From Oscillatoria sp. FACHB-1406 (GTDB lineage Bacteria; Cyanobacteriota; Cyanobacteriia; Cyanobacteriales; Spirulinaceae): a stretch of 64,000 bases of DNA. The stretch is taken from assembly GCF_014698145.1 (NCBI RefSeq), contig NZ_JACJSM010000005.1, positions 186,001 to 250,000 of the forward strand, in the 5' to 3' direction. Shown piece after piece: positions 44,741-52,994 of the stretch. The first letter of the stretch is position 1. Each line of letters begins with the position of its first letter. Below the pieces are notes generated by a model. The model did not search any database and was not told the DNA's origin. It saw nothing but the letters and a program-made list of their open reading frames with translations. A program made the position numbers and the translations under genes.

Positions 44741-45167
44741 GTTTTGACACTCCCCAGCCTAAAGGCGTGGGGATTCTTGGTTCAATGAGACCACTTAGAA
44801 TAGATACCTTGCCGTGTCTAATCCAGAGGTGGGACTCTCCCCAAGCGACTTCGGGTATGCCCTACCCTAGGAGTAATTACTTCAAGTTCTTTTTGAAGCG
44901 TGAAACATACCGTTTCAAATGACTGTTTGCCGAGTTCCTCTAAATCTTTGACCTACTGCGAGGCGGAATCTCGGAAAATGCAGTAGAACCGCATAGATTT
45001 AATTGTTCAAGGTTCAGCGTTGTACCTTTCGGCAACTGGGTTTTTAGAGCGGTTGATTACCCGAGCCGCTGTGCTACATTCTAGCACAAGGCACGAAAGC
45101 CGCTCTAGAAGCGATGCACTGAGCTTGCCGAAGTGGGCAGGGTTTTAAACCCATTTTTCTGATAAAG
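44741..45167 (-). mobile_element. IS200/IS605-type element with most of tnpB deleted
   Basis: 427-bp relic. The plus-strand left border GTTTTGACACTCCCC with hairpin CCCCAGCC..GGCGTGGGG is the complement of a typical 3' element end; the right border GGGTTTTAAACCC then ATTTTTCTGAT is the 5' end, in minus orientation. Between them only the last codons of tnpB and its 3' noncoding part remain. The same two ends occur at 27205-27325. Confidence 0.82.
45007..45118 (-). pseudogene. tnpB: C-terminal fragment of transposon protein TnpB
   Basis: Read on the minus strand, an open stretch ends at TGA (45007) with the tail CSTAARVINRSKNPVAERYN followed by AEP. This is the usual C-terminus of cyanobacterial IS605-type TnpB proteins (recalled, not searched). 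The codons join straight to the element's 5' end sequence near 45118, so about 90% of the gene, including the RuvC active site, is missing. About 265 bp from this stop to the element end (44741) are intact; in functional TnpB systems the guide (omega) RNA is made from that part. Confidence 0.6.
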
Positions 45168-45206
45168 CTAATCTTAAATCCTTGTAGGGAAGGCAAGGGC
45201 GGCTCT

Positions 45207-45300
45207 TTATACCAATTCCCAATCCTAATGCACTAAATTTTCCTGTAGGGCCAGAGCATTACTCTGCCCTAGTTCTGCGGAATAGTGCAAAATCCATCTA
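45207..45300. repeat. MITE-like repeat, TATACCAATT family, copy 2
   Basis: Starts TTATACCAATTCCCAATCC and shares ATGCACTAAATTTT and AGTGCAAAATCC with the 6361 copy. It lies in the 122-bp upstream of the FAD/Rieske gene, and the right end is eroded. Confidence 0.65.
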
Positions 45301-45422
45301 AAGAAATAAGTAAAAATAACAATGCGTTTGTAACTCTCTCTCCGGAGAGGGCTATCTCTCCGCAGAAAAACTGGTTGAATGTTAATTAATATTAATAATC
45401 TGAGCGGACACACTTTTCTTTT

Positions 45423-46943
45423 ATGTCATATATCCCTGGTAAACCAGCTTCCTATTGGATTGACTCAACAGCAAAAATAGACGATTTGCCTTCCGGCAAT
45501 GTCCTATCAGTTGATGTCGCCATTGTTGGCGGAGGCTTAATCGGAATTACTGCGGCAACCCTCCTCAAACGGGCAGGAAAGCGCGTTGCAGTTATCGAAG
45601 CGGAAAGCATAGGGATGGGAACAAGCGGCCATACCACGGCTAAAATTACCTCTCTACACCAACTTATTTACGCCGATCTGATCGATAAAATTGGGGAAGA
45701 GAAGGCTAGACTTTACGCAGAATCGAACGAAGCCGCGATCGCGTGGATTGCTAAGATGGTCGAAGAAGAAGGCATCGACTGCGACTTCAGCCGTCAGAGT
45801 GCTTATACCTTCGCCGAATCTGAAAAAGATCTGTCCAATGTCGAAAAGGAAGTCAACGCAGCGCTGAAACTCGGACTTCCCGCTTGTTTGGTACAAGAAA
45901 CCTCCTTACCTTTCCCGATCGCGGGAGCCGTAAAATTTGATAATCAAGCTCAATTTCACATTCGCAAGTATCTATTGCACCTCGCGAAAAATATCCCCGG
46001 TGACGGCAGCTACATCCTAGAAGGCGCGCGGGTTGAAGAGATTGAAGAAGGCGAACCTTGCACGGTGAAAAGCAACAAAGGAACGGTGCAAGCCACTGAT
46101 GTTATCGTAGCAACGCACCTACCCATCCTCAACGAAGGGCTATTTTTTGCTAAATCTTACCCGAAACGCTCCTACATCGTCGGCGCGCGCATTCCAGCCG
46201 ATCGCGCCCCTCAAGGGATGTTCATCGGTGCGGAAGATAAAAACTACTACTCCATTCGGACAACGCCTTACGAGGGCGATTTATTGCTTCTCGTCGGCGG
46301 CGAAGGGCATAAAGTTGGGGAAAAAACCGACACTGAGGAGTGTTATTTAAACCTGGAAGCTTACGCGCGCGATCGCTTCGGGGTAGACTCGTTTGAGTAT
46401 CGCTGGTCTACTCAGGATATGGTTTCCTTCGATCGCCTGCCCTACGTTGGCAAACTCACCCCCCTGAATCATCATATCTACGTGGCGACGGGGATGAGTC
46501 TCTGGGGAATGAGCAAGGGAACGATGGCTGGGATGTTACTATCGGATTTGATTTTAGGTAAAGAAAATCCTTGGGCAGAACTGTACGACTCTCTGCGCGC
46601 GACTCCCTTCTTGTCGGGAACTTCGATTAAAGAGAATGCAGGTGTTGCGACGCACATGATCGGCGATCGCCTCAAAGGTTTAATGTCCTCCATCTCCGAT
46701 GTGGAAATGGGTGAAGGCAAACTCGTCACCGTTGATGGGGATAAGGTTGCGGCTTACCGAGACGAGACTGGCGAGTTGCACGCCGTTTCTGCGGTTTGTT
46801 CTCACTTAGGCTGTATCGTCAATTGGAATAGTGCTGAGAAAAGTTGGGATTGTCCCTGTCACGGCGCGCGTTTTGACTGCGACGGACAGATTTTGCACGG
46901 TCCGGCTGTTAAACCGCTGGAATCCTTGAAGGGACAAAGCTAA
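45423..46943 (+). CDS. FAD-dependent oxidoreductase fused to a Rieske [2Fe-2S] domain
   Basis: 506 aa in two parts. Residues about 25-390 are a DAO-type FAD domain: VAIVGGGLIGITAATLLKRA (dinucleotide motif) and GMGTSGHTTAKITSLHQLIY. Residues about 430-500 are a Rieske domain with cluster ligands C459/H461 (CSHLGC) and C477/H480 (CPCHG). C464 and C479 match the disulfide pair of cytochrome b6f-type, high-potential Rieske proteins. No signal peptide is evident, so it is probably cytoplasmic. The family is widespread in cyanobacteria; its substrate is unknown. It is monocistronic. Confidence 0.9.
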   Translation: MSYIPGKPASYWIDSTAKIDDLPSGNVLSVDVAIVGGGLIGITAATLLKRAGKRVAVIEAESIGMGTSGHTTAKITSLHQLIYADLIDKIGEEKARLYAESNEAAIAWIAKMVEEEGIDCDFSRQSAYTFAESEKDLSNVEKEVNAALKLGLPACLVQETSLPFPIAGAVKFDNQAQFHIRKYLLHLAKNIPGDGSYILEGARVEEIEEGEPCTVKSNKGTVQATDVIVATHLPILNEGLFFAKSYPKRSYIVGARIPADRAPQGMFIGAEDKNYYSIRTTPYEGDLLLLVGGEGHKVGEKTDTEECYLNLEAYARDRFGVDSFEYRWSTQDMVSFDRLPYVGKLTPLNHHIYVATGMSLWGMSKGTMAGMLLSDLILGKENPWAELYDSLRATPFLSGTSIKENAGVATHMIGDRLKGLMSSISDVEMGEGKLVTVDGDKVAAYRDETGELHAVSAVCSHLGCIVNWNSAEKSWDCPCHGARFDCDGQILHGPAVKPLESLKGQS

Positions 46944-46982
46944 GGTTGCCATCACCAAGGTAGTGAGGACAAATTTGGGTAG

Positions 46983-47001
46983 GGGCGAATGCCATTCGCC
47001 C
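46983..47001 (+). repeat. Palindromic GGGCGAAT/ATTCGCCC hairpin
   Basis: GGGCGAAT, loop GCC, ATTCGCCC, then GGTTTTCT, 40 bp after the FAD-Rieske stop. The same palindromic motif occurs in the 14996 element. It could act as a terminator for the gene before it. Confidence 0.55.
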
Positions 47002-47060
47002 GGTTTTCTACCGATTCGATTGTCCTCACCAATATCTCTATTGCTTTATCACTGGAGTTT

Positions 47061-47252
47061 AGCATCGGGTAGGGTGGGCAGCGCCCACCAGTCAGAACCT
47101 TGGTGCGTTGAGGAACGTATTTTCACCTTTCAAGTAGCGTTATATCATTGACTATCAGCATCGGGTAGGGTGGGCAGCGCCCACCAGTCAGAACCTTGGT
47201 GCGTTGAGGAACGTACTTTCACCTTTCAAGTAGCGCTATATCATTGACTATC
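47061..47252. repeat. Two tandem 96-bp units
   Basis: Unit 1 is 47061-47156 and unit 2 is 47157-47252; they differ at only a few positions (for example ACGTATTTTC versus ACGTACTTTC). Each contains GGTGGGCAGCGCCCACC-type palindrome sequence and ends TAGCGTTATATC / TAGCGCTATATC, so they are relatives of the 106-bp family. A recent tandem duplication. Confidence 0.8.
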
Positions 47253-47416
47253 AGTGACATTCAAAAAGGATTTTCGTCTGCCGAGTCCTCGGCTTGATTT
47301 TGGAACGCCGAGTCGAAAAACTGGGGATTACAAACAAGCGAACTGACTCACCTCTCTAAAAAAATGAGCCAGTTCAGCCAGAACACTTGACAAAATTTAC
47401 AACTTGTTCTGTTAAA

Positions 47417-47518
47417 TCGATACTTGCCAAAAAATGAGCGACCCTAAAAGCTGAAAGCCTTACCTGGTGGGCGTTGCCCACCCTACCTGATGTCCTAACC
47501 GAGGTGTTTAGCGCTATA
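47417..47518. mobile_element. MITE-like repeat, copy C (diverged)
   Basis: About 102 bp with the order of copy A: a left end eroded to ATCGATACTTGCC, AAAAGCTGAAAGCC, GGTGGGCGTTGCCCACCC, GATGTCCTAACCGA, ending TAGCGCTATA. It ends 4 bp from the stop region of the kinase gene. The rest of 46944-47521 holds nothing else recognised. Confidence 0.7.
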
Positions 47519-47521
47519 CCT

Positions 47522-49720
47522 CTAGCATCCTTCCTCATCCGGGTTGCAAGAAAGTAGGAAGCCCCTTCCCGGTTCAGAAGATTTTCTGGCTTGGTTTTCG
47601 CCAATCTCAGTGGCACGTCTTACCCGGTTTTCGCCGATCGCAGCGGGTTTTTTCAATAGGGTTTCGCCGATCGCCAAGGGTCGTCTTACCCGAGCTTCGT
47701 CAGTCGCAGCAGGTCTTCTCGATTGAGGCCCATCTGAAGCAGGAGGTTCGCTATCCGATGGAAAGATATCGTTATCGGGATTGTTGGGCGAGATGGGAAT
47801 TTCCGGATTGCGAGGGACTGGCGGCTGGGCGGCAGAGGGGGAAGGAGAAGGCTGCGGTGATGGAGGGGGAGAAGGCTCGCTCGGCGTTTCAGGTGCTTGG
47901 TTTTGTTTCTCCTCGCGGGCTTTACTTTGTCTGGCTTGATTGGTCAACTCTTCCAACTTAGCGCGCCAATAACGGTTATTGGGCAATTTGCTGTTACCGT
48001 AAGCGATAACATCATCCCACTTCCCTTGGTCGAAGGCCCGTTTGGCTCGTTCGTAATTATTTTGAGCTTCCGACCAGGTACTGCGCCAAGTGTCGAGATT
48101 TTTTTGCGCGTCGTCGTAACTCTTGCTGACTTCAGGAACCGATCGCAACTGCTCGATCGCTTTGTCGATTTCGCCGCTTTCATACAGTTCTCGCGCTTTA
48201 TTCAACAGATCTCCGCCTTTATCCGGTTGTGTGGCGGGCGTTGGCGAGGGTTTGGGAGTCGGCTTTGGTTTTGGGGGAATTAGGACGAAGGGTTGGTTGT
48301 CGCGGGAACATTGAACGAAATCCGAACCATTGTAAACCCAGCCCCGAGCGGGAGCCTTAACTTCTAACCAACCGTTTTGTTGGTTGCCGGTGAGTTGCAA
48401 GGTTGTGCCATTGCTGACGGTATCGACGACAGAGCGATCGGTTCCCGGCCCGGAACGCACGTTTAAGTTACCGCTGAGGACGACTTTACAGCTTTTCAAA
48501 TCGGTTTTTTCAACCGCATCAACGGTGTTATTACTACCGCGCGTACCGCTAAAAGCATCGGGAATCTTTTTCACCGCCCAAGAAATCCCAAAGACAATGA
48601 AAAATACGGCTGCCATTGTCGTCCCGAACATCATCCAAGGCAAACTATCACTCTTGCGCGGAACGGGTTGCAGATCGGCCGGATTGAAGCGCTGAATCGG
48701 TTGGGGTTGGGGCTGAGGTGCGGGTGCGGGTGGTGGAGGTGCGGGCGGTTTAATTCCCGGAACCGCATAGGTTTGTTTTTGGGAGAGGGGAACCGTGTAA
48801 TCTGGCGGCGGCAAGGTTTGCGGTTCGTTCTGGGCCGGAGAAACGGGGGGCGTAGCAGAACGGGCGGAAGCTTGGGTGGGGGCGACGGGAACGCTGAGTT
48901 GCTCGAGGGCTTGTAAAACTTCGGCCGCCGACTGATAGCGATCGCGAAAATGATAGCGCGTCATCCCCGTTAGAACCGTTGCCAGTCTCGGACTGACAGC
49001 AGCGCGATGCTGCCAGAGAATTTCGCCGGTATGGGGATCGTACTCGAATTGTTGCGGATTTATGCCGGTAATCGCTTGCAGCGCGATCGCGCCGAGGGCA
49101 TAGATATCGCTACTCGGGCGGGGTTGTCCCTTCGCCTGTTCGCTGGGCATATAGCCGGGAGTGCCGATCGCGACGGTATAGTTAGGACTGACGGCATTCG
49201 CGCCCCCCGTCAGCATTTGCGTCGTCACCTGTTTCACCGCCCCGAAATCCACCAACACCAGATTTCCGTCGTAATTGCGGCGCAAAATATTATCGGGTTT
49301 GATATCGCGGTGAATTACGCCGCGACTGTGGACGAATTCGAGAATCGGCAGTACGCCTTTAAGCAAGTCGATAACTTTATTTTCCGGCCAAGGACGATCC
49401 GGCAGTAACTCGCTAGTGAGTGGATGTCCTTCGACATAATCTTGGACGAGGTAAAATTCCCGATCTTCTTCAAAATACGCCAGCAATCGCGGGATGCGAT
49501 CGTGGGAACCTAACTGTTCGAGGATTTCCGCCTCGGAGGTAAATAAGCGCCTTGCTGTCGGCAAAAACTGCGGATCGTTACTAACCGGCTTAAGATGCTT
49601 CACCACGCAAGTCGGATTGCCCGGGCGGCGGATGTCGCGAGCGATGTAGGTTTGCCCAAAGCCGCCAGCCCCTAAAGGTTGAGTAATTTCGTAACGTCCG
49701 TCCAGGAGTCTGCCTAACAT
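47522..49720 (-). CDS. Serine/threonine protein kinase with SH3b domain and repeat tail
   Basis: 732-aa membrane-anchored eukaryotic-type kinase. Kinase domain (about 1-270): glycine loop LGAGGFGQTYIARD, lysine VVKHLKP, catalytic HRDIKPDN, DFG as DFGAVK, and GTPGYMPSEQAKG in the activation segment. A proline-rich linker is followed by one membrane span at about 362-386, an SH3b domain at about 410-470 (NLNVRSGPGTDRSVVDTVS), then a helical repeat region and a Pro/Ser-rich stretch. The tail (666-720) is five 11-residue repeats, e.g. RVRRPLAIGET. All catalytic residues are present, so activity is expected. The ATG at 49720 is followed at once by the kinase fold. It is not near a phosphatase or obvious substrate. 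Confidence 0.93.
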   Translation of the reverse strand: MLGRLLDGRYEITQPLGAGGFGQTYIARDIRRPGNPTCVVKHLKPVSNDPQFLPTARRLFTSEAEILEQLGSHDRIPRLLAYFEEDREFYLVQDYVEGHPLTSELLPDRPWPENKVIDLLKGVLPILEFVHSRGVIHRDIKPDNILRRNYDGNLVLVDFGAVKQVTTQMLTGGANAVSPNYTVAIGTPGYMPSEQAKGQPRPSSDIYALGAIALQAITGINPQQFEYDPHTGEILWQHRAAVSPRLATVLTGMTRYHFRDRYQSAAEVLQALEQLSVPVAPTQASARSATPPVSPAQNEPQTLPPPDYTVPLSQKQTYAVPGIKPPAPPPPAPAPQPQPQPIQRFNPADLQPVPRKSDSLPWMMFGTTMAAVFFIVFGISWAVKKIPDAFSGTRGSNNTVDAVEKTDLKSCKVVLSGNLNVRSGPGTDRSVVDTVSNGTTLQLTGNQQNGWLEVKAPARGWVYNGSDFVQCSRDNQPFVLIPPKPKPTPKPSPTPATQPDKGGDLLNKARELYESGEIDKAIEQLRSVPEVSKSYDDAQKNLDTWRSTWSEAQNNYERAKRAFDQGKWDDVIAYGNSKLPNNRYWRAKLEELTNQARQSKAREEKQNQAPETPSEPSPPPSPQPSPSPSAAQPPVPRNPEIPISPNNPDNDIFPSDSEPPASDGPQSRRPAATDEARVRRPLAIGETLLKKPAAIGENRVRRATEIGENQARKSSEPGRGFLLSCNPDEEGC
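47561..47725 (-). repeat. Five 33-bp units encoding the kinase tail repeat
   Basis: Coding repeats, each 11 codons: QSRRPAATDEA, RVRRPLAIGET, LLKKPAAIGEN, RVRRATEIGEN, QARKSSEPGRG. The core is R/K-R/K-P-x-A-I-G-E, with middle units best conserved at both DNA and protein level. Confidence 0.8.
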
Positions 49721-50012
49721 GAGAAGATGCGCGTTATAGATTTCACCATCAATATTATTCTCATACAGGACGAGCTATGCTTCTTCGGGAAAAATCCTAT
49801 GGATTTTCGCAGCGGACAAAATCGCTTTCGGCAAGCATTACCGGTTTTTAACCCTTTTTTTTAAATCGAGCTAAAAAAAGGTAACACCTGCCCTATACCT
49901 AGAGATTGGGGATGAAGTCAGTGTAGGGTAGGACAACAGAGGATTAATCAACGAAAAATTTTCGCTCGCTCGCCGCTGATTTGCATTCCATTTTAAGCCC
50001 TTAACAATACTT
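49721..50012. other. Divergent gap upstream of kinase and 50013
   Basis: 292 bp with T- and A-runs (TTTTTTTT near 49855-49865) and no gene-like frame. It must hold the promoters of both flanking genes; none could be assigned. Confidence 0.4.
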
Positions 50013-50396
50013 ATGAAACCCAAATTTAAAAATGTTCGCGCTTGGGAACAGGCTCAATTGCTCATGCAGCCCGCTTTTATCCGGATTATCGACCATATTC
50101 GCAAGCAACTCGATCGCTCGGCTTGGAAGGGAACATATGAAGAAGTCGAAACGCCTTATCCCACTTATCTTCTACATCTGAAGCTCGGTACGCGATCGCA
50201 GGTTATCGATATTTGGGAATTGTGCTATCAAGTCTGTTTTAAAAACTACGAACCGACTCATGCGGCTATGACTTCTGTGGAAGTGGAAATCGATACAACC
50301 GCGATCGATGAAATGGGCGAGGTAAACTGGCAGCGTTTGGACGAAAAAGCCAAGCAATTAATCGAGAATATCTTTGCAAATTTACCCGCTCAATAA
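50013..50396 (+). CDS. Conserved-looking hypothetical protein
   Basis: Not recognised. 127 aa, cytoplasmic (no signal or membrane span), beginning MKPKFKNVRAWEQAQLLMQP. It is rich in aromatic and acidic residues, with a mixed alpha/beta pattern (SQVIDIWELCYQVCF; MTSVEVEIDTTAIDEMGEVN). Codon use and base composition are like neighbours, which supports a real gene. No domain can be named. It stands alone, 257 bp from icd (convergent). Confidence 0.6.
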   Translation: MKPKFKNVRAWEQAQLLMQPAFIRIIDHIRKQLDRSAWKGTYEEVETPYPTYLLHLKLGTRSQVIDIWELCYQVCFKNYEPTHAAMTSVEVEIDTTAIDEMGEVNWQRLDEKAKQLIENIFANLPAQ

Positions 50397-50456
50397 ACTC
50401 TTTGTTCTCGAAATTTCGTTCCGTATGGAGGATTTTTAGAGCCTGTTTTGTCAATT

Positions 50457-50562
50457 TATAGCACTACGCAGATCGGTTAGGACATTAAGTAGGGTGGGCA
50501 GCGCCCACCAGCCAATGCTTTCAGCTTTAGAGAGCGTTCATTCTTCGGTGAGTAGCGCTATA
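50457..50562. mobile_element. 106-bp MITE-like repeat, copy B (inverted)
   Basis: Its reverse complement matches 21488-21593 nearly base for base over the full 106 bp; the ends here read TATAGCACTACG and AGTAGCGCTATA. It sits between the 50013 gene and the icd terminator. Confidence 0.82.
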
Positions 50563-50595
50563 GATGTGTTTTAGCCGAACCAGCTTATCGCCGCT

Positions 50596-50625
50596 AAAAA
50601 ACCGGATTTCTACTCAGAAACCCGG
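50596..50625 (-). terminator. Rho-independent terminator of icd
   Basis: Minus strand: CCGGGTTTCT (50625-50616), loop GAGT, AGAAATCCGG (50611-50602), then TTTTTT. A ten-base stem with one wobble, about 28 bp past the icd stop. Confidence 0.8.
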
Positions 50626-50652
50626 CTTTAAAGTCGAGCGAGCGAGCGATTC

Positions 50653-52083
50653 TTAATCGTTGAAATGATTAATAATTGCCCGCGCGAACTCCGAACATTT
50701 CAAGGACGGCTCGACGGGCGGTTCCATTAATCGCGCCAAATCGTAGGTAACTTCGCGATTGGCAATCGCTGCCCCTAACCCTCTTTTTATCAAATCCGCG
50801 GCTTCCTGCCAGCCCATGAACTCTAACATCATTACCCCAGAAAGAATCACCGATCCCGGATTAATGCGATCGAGTCCGGCGTGCTTGGGCGCAGTCCCGT
50901 GAGTCGCCTCAAATATGGCGCAGCGATCGCCAATATTCGCCCCCGGCCCCATCCCCAAACCGCCGACAACTGCGGCAGCCGCATCGGAAAGATAATCGCC
51001 GTTTAAATTCATGGTTGCCAAGATCGAATATTCATCCGGGCGCGTTTGGATTTGTTGGAAAATACTATCGGCGATGCGATCGTTAACCATCACTTTATCT
51101 TTCCATTTTCCGCCGCCGTGACTGTCCCAAATTGATTCTAAAACGGCTTTAACTTCCTCTAAAATTTTCTCCTGTTTGTCGGTTGTGAGCGCGTCGAATC
51201 CCGGTTCTACCTGACGGGCATTATCTTCAATGCTTAAATCGGCATTTTTCTCTTTATTGCTGAGAATCCACGACTCTCGTTCCGTAACGCATTCGTCGCG
51301 AAACTCCGTCGTTGCCAGTTCGTAACCCCAGTCCCGAAACGCACCTTCGGTATATTTCATAATATTGCCTTTGTGCACCAGCGTGACCTGTTGCTTTTCT
51401 TTTGGCAATCTTAAAGCGTGTTGAATGGCACGACGAACTAACCGTTGCGACCCCTTTTTACTAATCGGTTTGATGCCAATTCCTGCATCGAGAGGGATTT
51501 GCTTTTTACCGTGTTCTGGCGTAGCGGGGATTAATTCTTTGTTGAGGATTTCGATCAGTTTGATACCGATTTCCGAGCCTTCTCGCCATTCAATTCCGAG
51601 GTAAATATCTTCTGTATTTTCTCGATAAACAATAACATCTAATTTTTCCGGGGATTTGTGAGGGGAAGGCGTACCGGAGTAATATTTACAAGGACGAACG
51701 CAAGCGTAAAGATCGAAGATTTGGCGAAGGGCAACATTAAGCGATCGAATTCCGCCGCCAACCGGAGTGGTTAAAGGCCCTTTAATCGCTATGCCATAAT
51801 CTTGAATCGCATTGAGCGTATCTTGGGGAAGATATTGATACGTTCCATACTGTTCGCAAGCTTCATCCCCCGCGTAGACTTTAAACCAGTTGATTTTACG
51901 TTGTCCGCCGTAGGCTGTTTCAACAGCCGCATCGATAACTTTTTCCGTAGCGGGCCAAATATCGACTCCCGTTCCATCCCCGCGAATAAAGGGAACAATG
52001 GGATCGTCGGGAACAATGGGTTTTCCGCCTTCAAAGGTGATTTTGGAACCTACTGTTGGCGGGACGAGCTTATCGTAGATCAT
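50653..52083 (-). CDS. icd: NADP-dependent isocitrate dehydrogenase
   Basis: TCA-cycle enzyme (isocitrate to 2-oxoglutarate with NADPH), which in cyanobacteria supplies carbon skeletons for nitrogen assimilation. The substrate loop [17 protein letters not shown] includes the Ser/Arg residues; there is also [39 protein letters not shown] and the NADP-side TYDLARLM with Tyr and Arg. The E. coli Lys344-Tyr345 pair reads K-H here. 476 aa from ATG 52083 ([13 protein letters not shown]), the normal family start; a GTG frame at 52158 adds 25 unlike residues. The chain has the insertion usual for cyanobacterial forms. Confidence 0.95.
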   Translation of the reverse strand: MIYDKLVPPTVGSKITFEGGKPIVPDDPIVPFIRGDGTGVDIWPATEKVIDAAVETAYGGQRKINWFKVYAGDEACEQYGTYQYLPQDTLNAIQDYGIAIKGPLTTPVGGGIRSLNVALRQIFDLYACVRPCKYYSGTPSPHKSPEKLDVIVYRENTEDIYLGIEWREGSEIGIKLIEILNKELIPATPEHGKKQIPLDAGIGIKPISKKGSQRLVRRAIQHALRLPKEKQQVTLVHKGNIMKYTEGAFRDWGYELATTEFRDECVTERESWILSNKEKNADLSIEDNARQVEPGFDALTTDKQEKILEEVKAVLESIWDSHGGGKWKDKVMVNDRIADSIFQQIQTRPDEYSILATMNLNGDYLSDAAAAVVGGLGMGPGANIGDRCAIFEATHGTAPKHAGLDRINPGSVILSGVMMLEFMGWQEAADLIKRGLGAAIANREVTYDLARLMEPPVEPSLKCSEFARAIINHFND

Positions 52084-52358
52084 GAAGTTATGCGTTGTAA
52101 CAGTATCCTTGGTTAGGGTATCAAATCCTGTCGCATATTTTGTACGAAGGTTTACCACTTAGCACCGCTCGAGGGGATTTTTGCTCGCTCTTCAGGCACA
52201 ATTGTTGACACTGACCCAAGTTTTTTGATAAACGGCTAACGCTCAACTCGGTCGTTAAAGGGTCGCGGCTCGAAGACGCACAAAAGTGTTCAATTGTCTA
52301 CCAGAATTATAAAATCTATACGATAGGGCGGACTGAATAATTGACAATTGACAGCCTC

Positions 52359-52430
52359 TTATACCAGATTGATGTGAAGCTGCATAGAATGAAAAGTAGG
52401 GTGTGTTAGCGAAGCGTAACGCACCGTTAT
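52359..52430. repeat. Dispersed repeat (TATACCAGATTGATGT family)
   Basis: TTATACCAGATTGATGTGAAG and onwards to GAAAAGTAGG matches the reverse complement of 6507-6562. It is followed by GTGTTAGCGAAGCGTAACGC, another palindromic cyanobacterial repeat. The remaining part of 52084-52480 shows no gene. Confidence 0.65.
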
Positions 52431-52480
52431 CATAAAAATTTAGGAAAGTTAATTTTAGGCAAAGTCATCTTAAATTGATA

Positions 52481-52909
52481 TTAGCGATCGCCAACTGCCG
52501 CTAACTCGCGCCCGCCAAAAATAGCTTCGTAATGGCAGTAAAATTTAAATTCAAGGAGATTATAGAAGGGGTCTTCTAAGAAGAAAGTTCGATGCTCGGT
52601 GAGTTGTCCGGGAAAGCGTCGCTTGGGCTTTTGATAGAATTTGAGTTGTTTTTCTGTTGCCCTTTCAAGTAACTTTTTCCAATCGTTTTCTTCCCAAAAA
52701 ACGAGTCCAAAATGACGGGGATAAATACCATTTTGCGGGGTTAAAGGTTGTTCGGTTAGATGAGCGACAAGTTGATGTCCCTGGAAGTTAAAGATTATGG
52801 CTCCTTTGGATTCTCGACCGACTTCGCAGCCCAATCCTTCGGCATAAAATATTTTGGCATTTTCCAGGTCGCTAACCGGAATCGCGAGATGAAACATCGG
52901 AGTTTTCAT
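52481..52909 (-). CDS. VOC (glyoxalase/bleomycin-resistance fold) family protein
   Basis: 142-aa vicinal-oxygen-chelate protein with paired beta-alpha-beta-beta-beta units: MFHLAIPVSDLENAKIFYAE (first metal His), HLTEQ and HFGLVFWEENDWKKLLERA (second half), FFLEDPFYNLLEFKFY (metal Glu). A single-domain member that would dimerise. The substrate is not deducible; family members act on small molecules or dioxygen-dependent reactions. Monocistronic. Confidence 0.82.
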   Translation of the reverse strand: MKTPMFHLAIPVSDLENAKIFYAEGLGCEVGRESKGAIIFNFQGHQLVAHLTEQPLTPQNGIYPRHFGLVFWEENDWKKLLERATEKQLKFYQKPKRRFPGQLTEHRTFFLEDPFYNLLEFKFYCHYEAIFGGRELAAVGDR

Positions 52910-52994
52910 AGTAGTTATTAGTGATGGATTACGATAAAAACTGGTGAAAATCTAAAAATTCAGTTGACGAGCAATATCACGATCGCACCTAATT

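Noticed and set aside
47061-47252. CRISPR or attachment-site pair
   Set aside because: Only two 96-bp units without spacer; no integrase gene nearby. Fits tandem duplication of a MITE-like unit.
49007-49408. 133-codon plus-strand frame inside the kinase gene
   Set aside because: It is antisense to the well-supported kinase domain (HRDIKPDN, DFGAVK), hence a shadow.
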